Source: an uncultured bacterium (GTDB lineage: Bacteria; Patescibacteriota; Gracilibacteria; UBA4473). From it: DNA of 6,132 bases. Both the position numbers and the translations under genes were made by a program. The notes under the pieces are model-generated. The model saw only the letters and a list, made by a program, of their open reading frames with translations. It was not told the origin of the DNA and searched no databases. Within the stretch, counting starts at the first letter, position 1, and each line of letters begins with the position of its first letter. Positions 1 to 5,446 of this stretch are shown here, piece after piece. The stretch is from NCBI GenBank assembly GCA_947311285.1, contig CAMZKS010000024.1, positions 1 through 6,132 on the forward strand. Direction: 5' to 3'.

Positions 1-11
1 ACAAAAAAAAC

Positions 12-55
12 TTCCATAAAACATACAAATGTAATACAATTATAATACATAAGTT
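12..55 (+). promoter_or_regulatory. Promoter and candidate operator of the toxin-antitoxin operon
   Basis: Two overlapping -10 hexamers are visible: TACAAT at 35-40, which pairs with TTCCAT at 12-17 over a 17-bp spacer, and a consensus TATAAT at 41-46 with no clear -35. Either would start transcription around 47-53, leaving a leader of roughly 11-17 nt before the ATG at 64. The pentamer ATACA occurs at 23-27, 34-38 and 45-49, exactly 11 bp apart, so three tandem 11-bp units (23-33, 34-44, 45-55) cover the -10 region. The first unit contains the inverted repeat TACA-AA-TGTA (24-33). Toxin-antitoxin operons are usually autorepressed by the antitoxin, so these repeats are a plausible operator. 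That role is inferred from position and phasing. Confidence 0.6.
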
Positions 56-63
56 ATTAAAAA

Positions 64-288
64 ATGATTACTAAACTAAAAAAAACCGGTAATTCTCGAG
101 CGATAATAATTCCACCAGCCGTCCTCGATTTATTAAAAATAAGTGATGATTCTAGCCTTGAAGTCACTACTAATGGAGTTAGTATTACTATTTCTCCCGT
201 TGATGAAAATCAAGTCCTTTTTGAGGCTTCTAACAACAAAGTTATTAAAAAACACTTAAAAACATTTAAAGCTTTAGCTGACCGATGA
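64..288 (+). CDS. AbrB/MazE-type antitoxin of a Doc toxin-antitoxin pair
   Basis: This 74-residue protein begins with the swapped-hairpin beta-barrel signature of the AbrB/MazE/SpoVT family: KKTGNSRAIIIPPAVLDLL at about residues 6-24, then a strand-rich part to about residue 46 (LEVTTNGVSITISPV). This domain dimerises and binds operator DNA. The C-terminal tail (about 47-74) is Lys-rich and probably helical, and is the likely toxin-binding segment, as in MazE-like antitoxins. The stop codon overlaps the start of the toxin gene by 4 bp (ATGA, 285-288), so the two are co-transcribed and probably translationally coupled. The classical Doc partner is Phd, a different fold, so this is a mixed AbrB-Doc pairing. 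The start at 64 is the only ATG that leaves the whole fold intact; no Shine-Dalgarno sequence precedes it. Family assignment is firm; toxin neutralisation is inferred from context. Confidence 0.85.
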   Translation: MITKLKKTGNSRAIIIPPAVLDLLKISDDSSLEVTTNGVSITISPVDENQVLFEASNNKVIKKHLKTFKALADR

Positions 289-668
289 TTTTTATTACTT
301 TAGCTCAATCCATTTTTATTAATCAACAGCAAATAGAGTTATTTGGTGGTAGCTTGGGTCTGCGCGACAGAAGCCTACTTGAGTCGGCTATTGAGATGCC
401 AAAACAAGGCCTTGGAGATGAGTATCTACATGAATTCCCTTTTGAAATGGCGGCCGCCTATTTATTCTACATTAGCAAAAATCACCCATTTTTAGATGGC
501 AACAAAAGGACGGCCTTAAATGTGTGTCTTACTTTTTTAGATATGAACGGATACGAGTGTGGACTTTCAAGTCCAGAACTAGAGGATTTCACCGTTGAAG
601 TAGCCATAGGCAAACAATCAAAAGCTGATATCACACAAAAACTAGAGAAACACTGTACTAAGATCTAG
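285..668 (+). CDS. Death-on-curing (Doc/Fic-fold) toxin
   Basis: This 127-residue protein matches the usual length of Doc-family toxins (about 125 residues). The Fic-fold core motif HPFLDGNKR lies at residues 67-75, with catalytic His67, Asp71, Asn73, Lys74 and Arg75. The upstream helix GGSLGLRDRSLLESAI (about 21-36) is also typical of the family. Phage P1 Doc phosphorylates elongation factor EF-Tu and stops translation. True AMPylating Fic proteins carry GNGRxxR, whereas here Lys replaces the second Gly and the last Arg is absent, which points to Doc-like chemistry. Residue 72 is Gly, as in Fic proteins, where P1 Doc has Ala. All active-site residues are present, so the toxin is probably active and needs the preceding antitoxin. 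Translation likely starts by coupling at the ATGA overlap. A terminator begins 2 bp after the stop. Confidence 0.9.
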   Translation: MIFITLAQSIFINQQQIELFGGSLGLRDRSLLESAIEMPKQGLGDEYLHEFPFEMAAAYLFYISKNHPFLDGNKRTALNVCLTFLDMNGYECGLSSPELEDFTVEVAIGKQSKADITQKLEKHCTKI

Positions 669-670
669 AA

Positions 671-692
671 TCAAGGTCGACCTTGAATTTTT
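671..692 (+). terminator. Rho-independent terminator after the toxin gene
   Basis: A perfect 16-bp palindrome (671-686, TCAAGGTCGACCTTGA) can fold as a 6-bp stem (TCAAGG/CCTTGA) with a TCGA loop. It is followed by AATTTTT (686-692). It starts 2 bp after the toxin stop and lies upstream of the pyk promoter, so it insulates the toxin-antitoxin operon from pyk. The complementary strand lacks a T-tract after the hairpin, so it should act only on the plus strand. Confidence 0.7.
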
Positions 693-707
693 AACTGCAC
701 AAAAAAT

Positions 708-736
708 TTGCTCAAGCCTTAAAACACTACTAAAAT
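708..736 (+). promoter_or_regulatory. Promoter of pyk
   Basis: TTGCTC (708-713) and TAAAAT (731-736) are separated by 17 bp, a good sigma70-type arrangement. The predicted start is near 743, giving a leader of about 18 nt before the ATG at 761. No Shine-Dalgarno sequence lies in that leader; the only weak match is GTGAT at 742-746, which is too distant to be convincing. Confidence 0.6.
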
Positions 737-760
737 ACAAAGTGATTTAAATTAAATTTC

Positions 761-2164
761 ATGAGACGCACTAAAATTGTCGCTACACTCGGGCCGGCCT
801 CTAACAGCTACGAAATGATTGACGCACTTTCTCAGGCCGGTGTGGATGTGTTTCGACTTAATTTTTCACACGGAACGCATGAAAGCCAAGGAGAGTTAAT
901 TAAAAAAATTAAACGTCTGAATCAAAAATCACCTAAAAGCCATGCTATTTTACTAGATACGAAAGGGCCTGAAATTAGAAGTGGTGATTTAAAAACGCCT
1001 ATTAATGTTAAAGCGGGTGATCGTTTGATCTTTTCTCCCAACCCTGGAGATTATGAAGTAACGGGAAAGATTGGTGTTAATTATGATGAGTTCATAAACG
1101 ATGTAGAAATTGGAGAGAAAGTTTTACTTGATAGTGGTGTAATTGGCTTAACGGTTTTAGAAAAAACTGATACAGATGTGATCTGTGAAGTGTTAGACGA
1201 AGGTATTATCACTTCTAGACGGCATATTAATATTCCGGGGAAAGACGTTTCACTTGAGTCTATAACTAACAAAGACTGGGCTGATATAAAGTTTGGCATG
1301 GAAATGGGCGTTGATATTATCGCCCTTTCCTTTGTACGAAAATCCAACGAAATCATCGAGCTTAAAGCCTTTCTAAAAGAACAAAATGCTAAAATTGAGG
1401 TAATGGCGAAGATCGAGAGTTTTGAAGCGACTAAGCACTTGGGTTCTATTTGTGAAGCCGCTGATGGAATCATGGTCGCTCGAGGCGATTTAGGCGCTGA
1501 AGTCCCCTTTGAGCAAGTTCCAAAATTACAACGAGAAATTGTTCAAACCGCGTCAAAGTATGGTAAACCCGTCATTGTGGCCACGCATATGCTAGAATCA
1601 ATGATTGAAAATCCGGTACCAACTCGGGCCGAAGTATCCGATGTTTCAACGGCGGTTTGGCAAAGAGCTGACGCCACTATGTTGTCGGGTGAAACTGCCA
1701 ATGGTGAATACCCCATCAAATCAGTAGAAGCCATGAGCCAAGTAGCCCTAACCACTGAATCAGAATTTTTAGAAACGCGCCCTTTAAAAGATTTAGAAGC
1801 CTTAACCGACCGTGGCGTATTTGCTAAAACAGGCTGTCAAATGGCGCAAAGCCAAAAAGAGCTTGCCGCTATTGTGGTTATTACTCGTAGTGGGGAAACC
1901 GCTCGTCGAGTGGCTAGATTTAGACCTAGAGTTCCTATCTTTGCTTTTACAAACGAACCAGCTACACGACGAAGAACAGGTTTAAACTGGGGAACTGAAG
2001 CCTTTCGAATTGAGTTTTCCTCTACTCCGCAAACCACCATTATGCGGGCCCGGGAAGCTTTTGTTAAAAAATACCCAGAATGGAAAGGTAAAAAATACGT
2101 ACTTATTTCTGATTTTTTAGTAAAAGAAGAATTCGTACCAACCCTTCAAATTAGAACCTTTTAA
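761..2164 (+). CDS. pyk: Pyruvate kinase
   Basis: Cytoplasmic enzyme of glycolysis that transfers phosphate from phosphoenolpyruvate to ADP, giving pyruvate and ATP. The 467 residues match the usual bacterial length. The barrel starts at KIVATLGPAS (5-14), followed by FRLNFSHG (31-38, Arg32) and LDTKGPEIRSG (65-75). The B-domain lid spans about 76-165. Catalytic residues follow: MAKIES (215-220; Lys217, Glu219), ARGDLG (240-245; Asp243), VATHMLESM (273-281; Thr275) and MLSGETANGEYP (307-318). The C-terminal regulatory domain covers about 345-467. Glu71 corresponds to rabbit muscle Glu117, the residue that marks potassium-dependent enzymes; potassium-independent ones have Lys there. His276 sits where most bacterial enzymes have Gln (ATQMLES). 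The gene stands alone between the toxin-antitoxin terminator and a small membrane-protein gene, and has its own promoter. No terminator is visible after it. Confidence 0.97.
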   Translation: MRRTKIVATLGPASNSYEMIDALSQAGVDVFRLNFSHGTHESQGELIKKIKRLNQKSPKSHAILLDTKGPEIRSGDLKTPINVKAGDRLIFSPNPGDYEVTGKIGVNYDEFINDVEIGEKVLLDSGVIGLTVLEKTDTDVICEVLDEGIITSRRHINIPGKDVSLESITNKDWADIKFGMEMGVDIIALSFVRKSNEIIELKAFLKEQNAKIEVMAKIESFEATKHLGSICEAADGIMVARGDLGAEVPFEQVPKLQREIVQTASKYGKPVIVATHMLESMIENPVPTRAEVSDVSTAVWQRADATMLSGETANGEYPIKSVEAMSQVALTTESEFLETRPLKDLEALTDRGVFAKTGCQMAQSQKELAAIVVITRSGETARRVARFRPRVPIFAFTNEPATRRRTGLNWGTEAFRIEFSSTPQTTIMRAREAFVKKYPEWKGKKYVLISDFLVKEEFVPTLQIRTF

Positions 2165-2184
2165 CGGACCTACTCCTCACCTAT

Positions 2185-2211
2185 TTGACTTTTCAAGTAT
2201 TTGAGTAAAAT
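2185..2211 (+). promoter_or_regulatory. Possible promoter of the membrane-protein gene
   Basis: TTGACT (2185-2190) is followed by TAAAAT at 2206-2211 (15-bp spacing) and by a second TAAAAT at 2211-2216 (20-bp spacing). Neither spacing is ideal, although reading the -35 as TTTGAC (2184-2189) gives 16 bp to the first. Transcription would start around 2218-2223, with a leader of about 16-21 nt before the ATG at 2239. The C/T-rich sequence just before that ATG holds no Shine-Dalgarno. Confidence 0.4.
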
Positions 2212-2238
2212 AAAATAGATAACTCACACTCCCCTTCT

Positions 2239-2607
2239 ATGCGAAATCTTCTTTTTCTGGCTTTATTCTTAGTGCTTATTGGCGGTCTTATTTTTTGGCT
2301 TTGGTCTGATAACGGAGACGAACAAACATTAGAACAAGCCTTAGCGGGCAAACAAATAGCCGTTGAAGAACAAGGCGTACCACGGATTGATTTAGACGAA
2401 GTTGAAATCGCTTATGATGAAAACGGTTTAATTTTAAAAACACTTTTTGATCGAGAAGTTAATTTAGTGTTAAGTAAAAAACCCGTTCGTAACGTTGAAG
2501 TCTACGACGGTATTATGACGTACGAAGAACAAGCCAACGGTCAGTGGAATTTCAGGTCTTATAATCTGGGTCAATACATTGAACAAAATTTTGCAGACGA
2601 AGCGTAG
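2239..2607 (+). CDS. Small membrane-anchored acidic protein, unknown function
   Basis: I do not recognise a family. The 122-residue protein has a strongly hydrophobic segment at about residues 4-22 (LLFLALFLVLIGGLIFWLW) behind the short positive start MRN, as expected of an N-terminal signal anchor with the rest outside the cytoplasm. No lipobox Cys or clear signal-peptidase site is visible. The remaining 100 residues are rich in Asp and Glu and show alternating hydrophobic stretches (about 50-90: IDLDEVEIAYD, LILKTLF, VNLVLSK, VRNVEVYDG), which suggests a small beta-rich domain. There is no Cys and no metal-binding motif. It lies 74 bp after pyk and 95 bp before the proposed cca start, on the same strand. 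Codon use resembles its neighbours, and the hydrophobic start plus a nearby promoter support a real gene. Confidence 0.75.
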   Translation: MRNLLFLALFLVLIGGLIFWLWSDNGDEQTLEQALAGKQIAVEEQGVPRIDLDEVEIAYDENGLILKTLFDREVNLVLSKKPVRNVEVYDGIMTYEEQANGQWNFRSYNLGQYIEQNFADEA

Positions 2608-2630
2608 ATTATAGCGGTTTCAAAAAAAAC

Positions 2631-2678
2631 TAGATTGCCACGTGAGGTACAACCAGATAAGCAAACCTCGCAATGACA
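2631..2678. repeat. Small imperfect inverted-repeat (REP/MITE-like) element
   Basis: The left arm reads ATTGC-CACGT-GAGGT (2634-2648) and the right arm ACCTCGCAAT (2665-2674). The arms pair as two 5-bp stems (ATTGC/GCAAT and GAGGT/ACCTC) with an extra CACGT bulged on the left and a 16-nt loop. The termini (TAGATTGCCACG and CCTCGCAATGACA) resemble, from memory, a short palindromic repeat found dispersed between genes in many bacteria, with GATTGCCACG at one end and CTCGCAATGAC at the other. The interior differs from the usual form. No second copy is present in this window, so repeat status is inferred from that resemblance. No T-tract follows, so it is not a standard terminator. Confidence 0.5.
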
Positions 2679-2687
2679 CAACCTTTG

Positions 2688-2696
2688 TGCTATAAT
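2688..2696 (+). promoter_or_regulatory. Extended -10 promoter of cca, placed for a leaderless mRNA
   Basis: TGC followed by a perfect TATAAT (2691-2696) forms an extended -10 element, a type that needs little or no -35. The -35 position (2668-2673, TCGCAA) is indeed poor. The first base of the ATG at 2703 lies 7 bp after the hexamer, which is the expected transcription start, so the transcript would begin at or next to the start codon. The promoter is inside the reading frame that would open at ATG 2673, which argues against that longer start. Confidence 0.6.
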
Positions 2697-2702
2697 AAAG
2701 TA

Positions 2703-4073
2703 ATGCATAAGACGGCTACTAATATTGTCGGCAAGTTACAAGATCACGGCTATACCAGCTATTTAGTTGGTGGCTGTGTTCGTGATTTACTCCTTGAATC
2801 TGAGCCAATAGACTACGACATTGCCACAGAAGCTACGCCGGAACAGATTGAAAAAATATTTAAAAAAACTTGGCCAATTGGAAAATCGTTTGGGGTTATT
2901 TTAATTGAAGAAGACGGACACAAATTTGAAGTCGCTACTTTTCGAGAAGAAAGTAATTACCAAGACGGGCGTCGTCCAGAAAACGTTTCGTTTAGCACAC
3001 CTGAGCAAGACGCTTTACGTAGAGATTTTACCATTAATGGCCTATTCTACGATCCTCTACTAGACAAATATCATGACTTTGTCGGAGGGCGAAAAGATAT
3101 TAAAGATAGATTGCTTCGCTTTATTGGAAACCCTGACACCAGAGTTAAAGAAGATTTTTTACGACTCTTACGCGCGGTTCGTTTTCGGCATCGTTTCAAC
3201 CTAAAGTATGATTTTGACACCGCGATAGCGTTAAAAACACACGCTAGTTTAGTTAGTCACATCGCTCCAGAAAGAATTAGCGAAGAGCTGAACAAAATAA
3301 TTGCACACAAATCGAGGGCCGCTGCTTTTAAAGATTTGTATGAACTCGGGTCACTCGTTTATTTGTTTCCTGAGGTTGAGGCCCTAGCCCAAACCGATCA
3401 ACCAAAAGATCATCACCAAGAAGGAAACGTATTAACACACACTTTTTTAGTCCTTGAAAATATGCCCGATAAGCAAGATTTAGCGCTTTACTGGGCCGCT
3501 TTCTTTCATGATTACGCCAAAGCTACCTGTAAACACTGGGACGGCGAACGCTGGACGTATCCAGGGCATGATCAAATGGCCGAAAGCTTAGTAGCGCCGG
3601 TCATAGAAAGATTGAAATTCCCAAAAATACTGCAAAAAGAAATTTTATGGCTCCTGCATTTCAAACCAATCTTTGAAAGTTTTTACGATATGAAGCTCTC
3701 TAAGCGGTTGCATTACTATGATCAGCCGCAGTTTGAAAACTTACTCAAGCTTGAACAAGCCGATCTAATGGGCTGTGTGCCAGAAGATAAAGCCGAACAC
3801 ACCGCCGCCGTAACCGAGTTAAAACATATTCAAGAAAACTGGGAGTACGCAACCAACGCCGGCATACTACCTTCTAATAAACCAGATCTTCTCACTGGCG
3901 AAGAAATAATGGAGATTACAAGCATTCCGGCGTCCGCTAAAATTGGAGCGCTTAAAACAGCCCTTAGAGAGAAACAAATGGACGATGAAATTACAACGAG
4001 AAAAGAGGCGAAGGTGTGGCTTAAAAATCAACAATCATCGCCGAACACAACTATTTTGCCTCAATCTTCTTAA
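2703..4073 (+). CDS. cca: CCA-adding tRNA nucleotidyltransferase (class II, with HD domain)
   Basis: Adds or repairs the 3' CCA of tRNA using CTP and ATP. Numbered from ATG 2703 (456 residues), the class II head holds LVGGCVRDLLL (21-31) and the metal-binding DYD (37-39). The flexible-loop region ends in YQDGRRP (86-92), RRDFTING (106-113) follows, and the nucleotide-selecting EDxxR motif is at 150-154, followed by LLRAVRF. A neck segment (HIAPERISEEL, 186-196) follows. An HD phosphohydrolase domain carries THTF (245-248), FFHD (267-270) and PGHDQMA (287-293). The C-terminal LLTGEEIM and EITTRKEA segments are typical of this family. The flexible loop and intact EDxxR suggest a full CCA enzyme rather than a CC-only one; poly(A) polymerase is the main alternative. 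An in-frame ATG at 2673 would add 10 residues, but it lies in the repeat element and upstream of the promoter, so 2703 is preferred. The 3' end overlaps serS by 23 bp. Confidence 0.92.
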   Translation: MHKTATNIVGKLQDHGYTSYLVGGCVRDLLLESEPIDYDIATEATPEQIEKIFKKTWPIGKSFGVILIEEDGHKFEVATFREESNYQDGRRPENVSFSTPEQDALRRDFTINGLFYDPLLDKYHDFVGGRKDIKDRLLRFIGNPDTRVKEDFLRLLRAVRFRHRFNLKYDFDTAIALKTHASLVSHIAPERISEELNKIIAHKSRAAAFKDLYELGSLVYLFPEVEALAQTDQPKDHHQEGNVLTHTFLVLENMPDKQDLALYWAAFFHDYAKATCKHWDGERWTYPGHDQMAESLVAPVIERLKFPKILQKEILWLLHFKPIFESFYDMKLSKRLHYYDQPQFENLLKLEQADLMGCVPEDKAEHTAAVTELKHIQENWEYATNAGILPSNKPDLLTGEEIMEITSIPASAKIGALKTALREKQMDDEITTRKEAKVWLKNQQSSPNTTILPQSS

Positions 4074-5313
4074 ATCCGGTAAAAGGCCATAGCACTTCTG
4101 GAATATCAATAGATCCATCGGCGTTTTGCCCGTTTTCTAGAATCGCAATTAAAGGACGAGAGCTTACCGCCGTACCATTTAGCGCGTGAGCGTATTGAAG
4201 TTTCCCATCTTCATCCTTATAACGAATGTTTAACCGACGCGTTTGAAAATCATCACAAATAGAGGTTGAAGTCATTTCTCGGTATTGCTTTTGACCTGGT
4301 AGCCACGCTTCGAGGTCGTATTTTTTAGAAGCCGATACCCCTAAATCACCACAACCAATATTTACCACTTGGTAATGAATGTCTAACGCTTTTAAGATTT
4401 CTTCCTCTAGTGCTCTTAAATTTTCATGCACCGTTGTAGAATCTTCAGGCTTACAAAAAACCACCATCTCAATTTTTTCAAACTGATGTACTCGTAAAAT
4501 ACCTTTAGTATCTTTTCCGTAACTCCCTGCTTCACGCCGAAAACACGGGCTGTAAGCGGCGTACTTAATAGGTCCTTTTGAAAAATCAAGCACTTGATCC
4601 GCATGAATACTAACCATTGGGACTTCAGAAGTTCCAATTAAGTATAAATCGTCCGCCCCTGGGTTCACACAATAATTTTCATCTCGGTCAAAAAAACCAG
4701 TACCTACAATCGCTTCTTTACGCGTCATAAACGGTGGAATGGTTGGCGTATAACCTTTGTCTGAAACGGTACGAAAAGCCCACATCATTAGGGCTTGTTG
4801 CAACATGGCCAATTCGGCTTTCAGATAATAAAAACGAGACCCAGACACTTTTGCGGCTTGCTCCATATCTAAAAGATCTAAGGCTTCTGCTAGTTCCCAG
4901 TGCTCTTTCGGTTCAAAATCGAAACTTTGTTTTTCACCTTCAAAACGAAGCACTGTATTCCCCTCTTCCCCCTCCCCCTCCGGTACTTCTTCTCGTGGCG
5001 GATTTGGCAAGCTCATCAATAACTCGTTGGCTAGGGTGGCCGCTTTTTCTAACTCAGCTTCTAAGCCTTTTCGTTTATCCGCAATTATTTTCATATCCGC
5101 TAACGCTTGTACTTTCTCTTCACCACTAAGTTGAGGAATGCTTTTAGAAGCCTGATTCTGTTCGGCTTTTAAATTATCGGTTTGCGACTGCAAAGCGCGT
5201 TTCGCTTCATCCGCGACCAGTAAATTATCAATCACGTTTGAGGATATACCTTTACGTGCCAGACGGACTTTAAATTCTTCAGGCTGTTGTCGGATAAGTT
5301 TTAAATCAAGCAT
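4051..5313 (-). CDS. serS: Seryl-tRNA synthetase
   Basis: Class II aminoacyl-tRNA synthetase that charges tRNA-Ser (and tRNA-Sec where present) with serine in the cytoplasm. At 420 residues it is the normal bacterial length. It starts with the typical MLDLKLIRQQPE. The N-terminal tRNA-binding coiled coil spans about 30-102, and a Glu/Gly-rich linker (107-119) leads to the catalytic domain. TSEVP (228-232), which helps bind serine, is present. Motif 2 holds FRREAGSYGKDTKG (258-271) and RVHQFEKIE (274-282). KYDLEAWLPGQ (331-341) follows, and motif 3 runs from LNGTAVSS to RPLIAILEN (378-394), with the ATP-binding Arg386. Motif 3 appears one residue shorter than usual between the Asn and the Arg. 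The gene is convergent with cca and divergent from the DHH-like gene, so it is a single-gene unit with its own promoter. No Shine-Dalgarno precedes the ATG. Confidence 0.97.
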   Translation of the reverse strand: MLDLKLIRQQPEEFKVRLARKGISSNVIDNLLVADEAKRALQSQTDNLKAEQNQASKSIPQLSGEEKVQALADMKIIADKRKGLEAELEKAATLANELLMSLPNPPREEVPEGEGEEGNTVLRFEGEKQSFDFEPKEHWELAEALDLLDMEQAAKVSGSRFYYLKAELAMLQQALMMWAFRTVSDKGYTPTIPPFMTRKEAIVGTGFFDRDENYCVNPGADDLYLIGTSEVPMVSIHADQVLDFSKGPIKYAAYSPCFRREAGSYGKDTKGILRVHQFEKIEMVVFCKPEDSTTVHENLRALEEEILKALDIHYQVVNIGCGDLGVSASKKYDLEAWLPGQKQYREMTSTSICDDFQTRRLNIRYKDEDGKLQYAHALNGTAVSSRPLIAILENGQNADGSIDIPEVLWPFTGFKKIEAK

Positions 5314-5333
5314 AATTATTTTTTAACAGAAAA

Positions 5334-5362
5334 ATTGTAGATAAAACGAATCGATCTGGCTA
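5334..5362 (-). promoter_or_regulatory. Likely promoter of serS
   Basis: Read on the minus strand, TAGCCA (5362-5357) and TACAAT (5339-5334) are 17 bp apart. The -10 is good and the -35 weak (4 of 6 consensus bases). Transcription would begin near 5327, leaving a leader of about 14 nt that holds only A/T-rich sequence. No T-box leader fits in the 133-bp gap, although serS is often controlled by one in Firmicutes. Confidence 0.5.
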
Positions 5363-5383
5363 TAGTTAAGTCTTGCAAAATAT

Positions 5384-5412
5384 TTGACCTTTTGCCTTAA
5401 TTATTTTATAAT
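5384..5412 (+). promoter_or_regulatory. Strong sigma70-type promoter of the DHH-like gene
   Basis: TTGACC (5384-5389) and a consensus TATAAT (5407-5412) are separated by exactly 17 bp, the best promoter match in the window. Transcription would start near 5419, leaving a leader of about 28 nt before the ATG at 5447. Its -35 box lies 21 bp from the -35 box of the divergent serS promoter, so the two units share a compact control region. Confidence 0.75.
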
Positions 5413-5446
5413 ACACCTCAAGCGCAATTAAAAGTTAAGACTAAAT

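Noticed and set aside
1081..1473. Minus-strand open frames within pyk (also at 1543-1755 and 1837-2040)
   Set aside because: They lie antisense to well-conserved pyruvate kinase motifs, have Ser-rich products of no recognisable family, and lack promoters of their own.
2188..2198. Possible terminator after pyk (ACTT-TTC-AAGT)
   Set aside because: The stem is only 4 bp, A/T-rich and has no following T-run; the bases are better explained as part of the downstream promoter.
2621..2630. A-run after the small membrane-protein gene as a terminator
   Set aside because: It is a run of A on the plus strand with no preceding G/C hairpin, so it cannot end the plus-strand transcript, and no minus-strand gene ends there.
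4416..4637. Second minus-strand frame inside serS
   Set aside because: It is out of frame with serS, overlaps motif 2 of the enzyme and shows no family features.
4734..5129. Plus-strand open frame of 131 codons inside serS
   Set aside because: It is fully antisense to the catalytic and coiled-coil region of a clearly conserved serS. Its Pro- and Leu-rich product (a run of prolines from the C-rich tract) is what the complement of Glu/Gly coding produces.
5314..5446. T-box or other riboswitch ahead of serS
   Set aside because: The gap is 133 bp and holds two divergent promoters; the serS leader would be about 14 nt, too short for any structured riboswitch, and no terminator hairpin is present.
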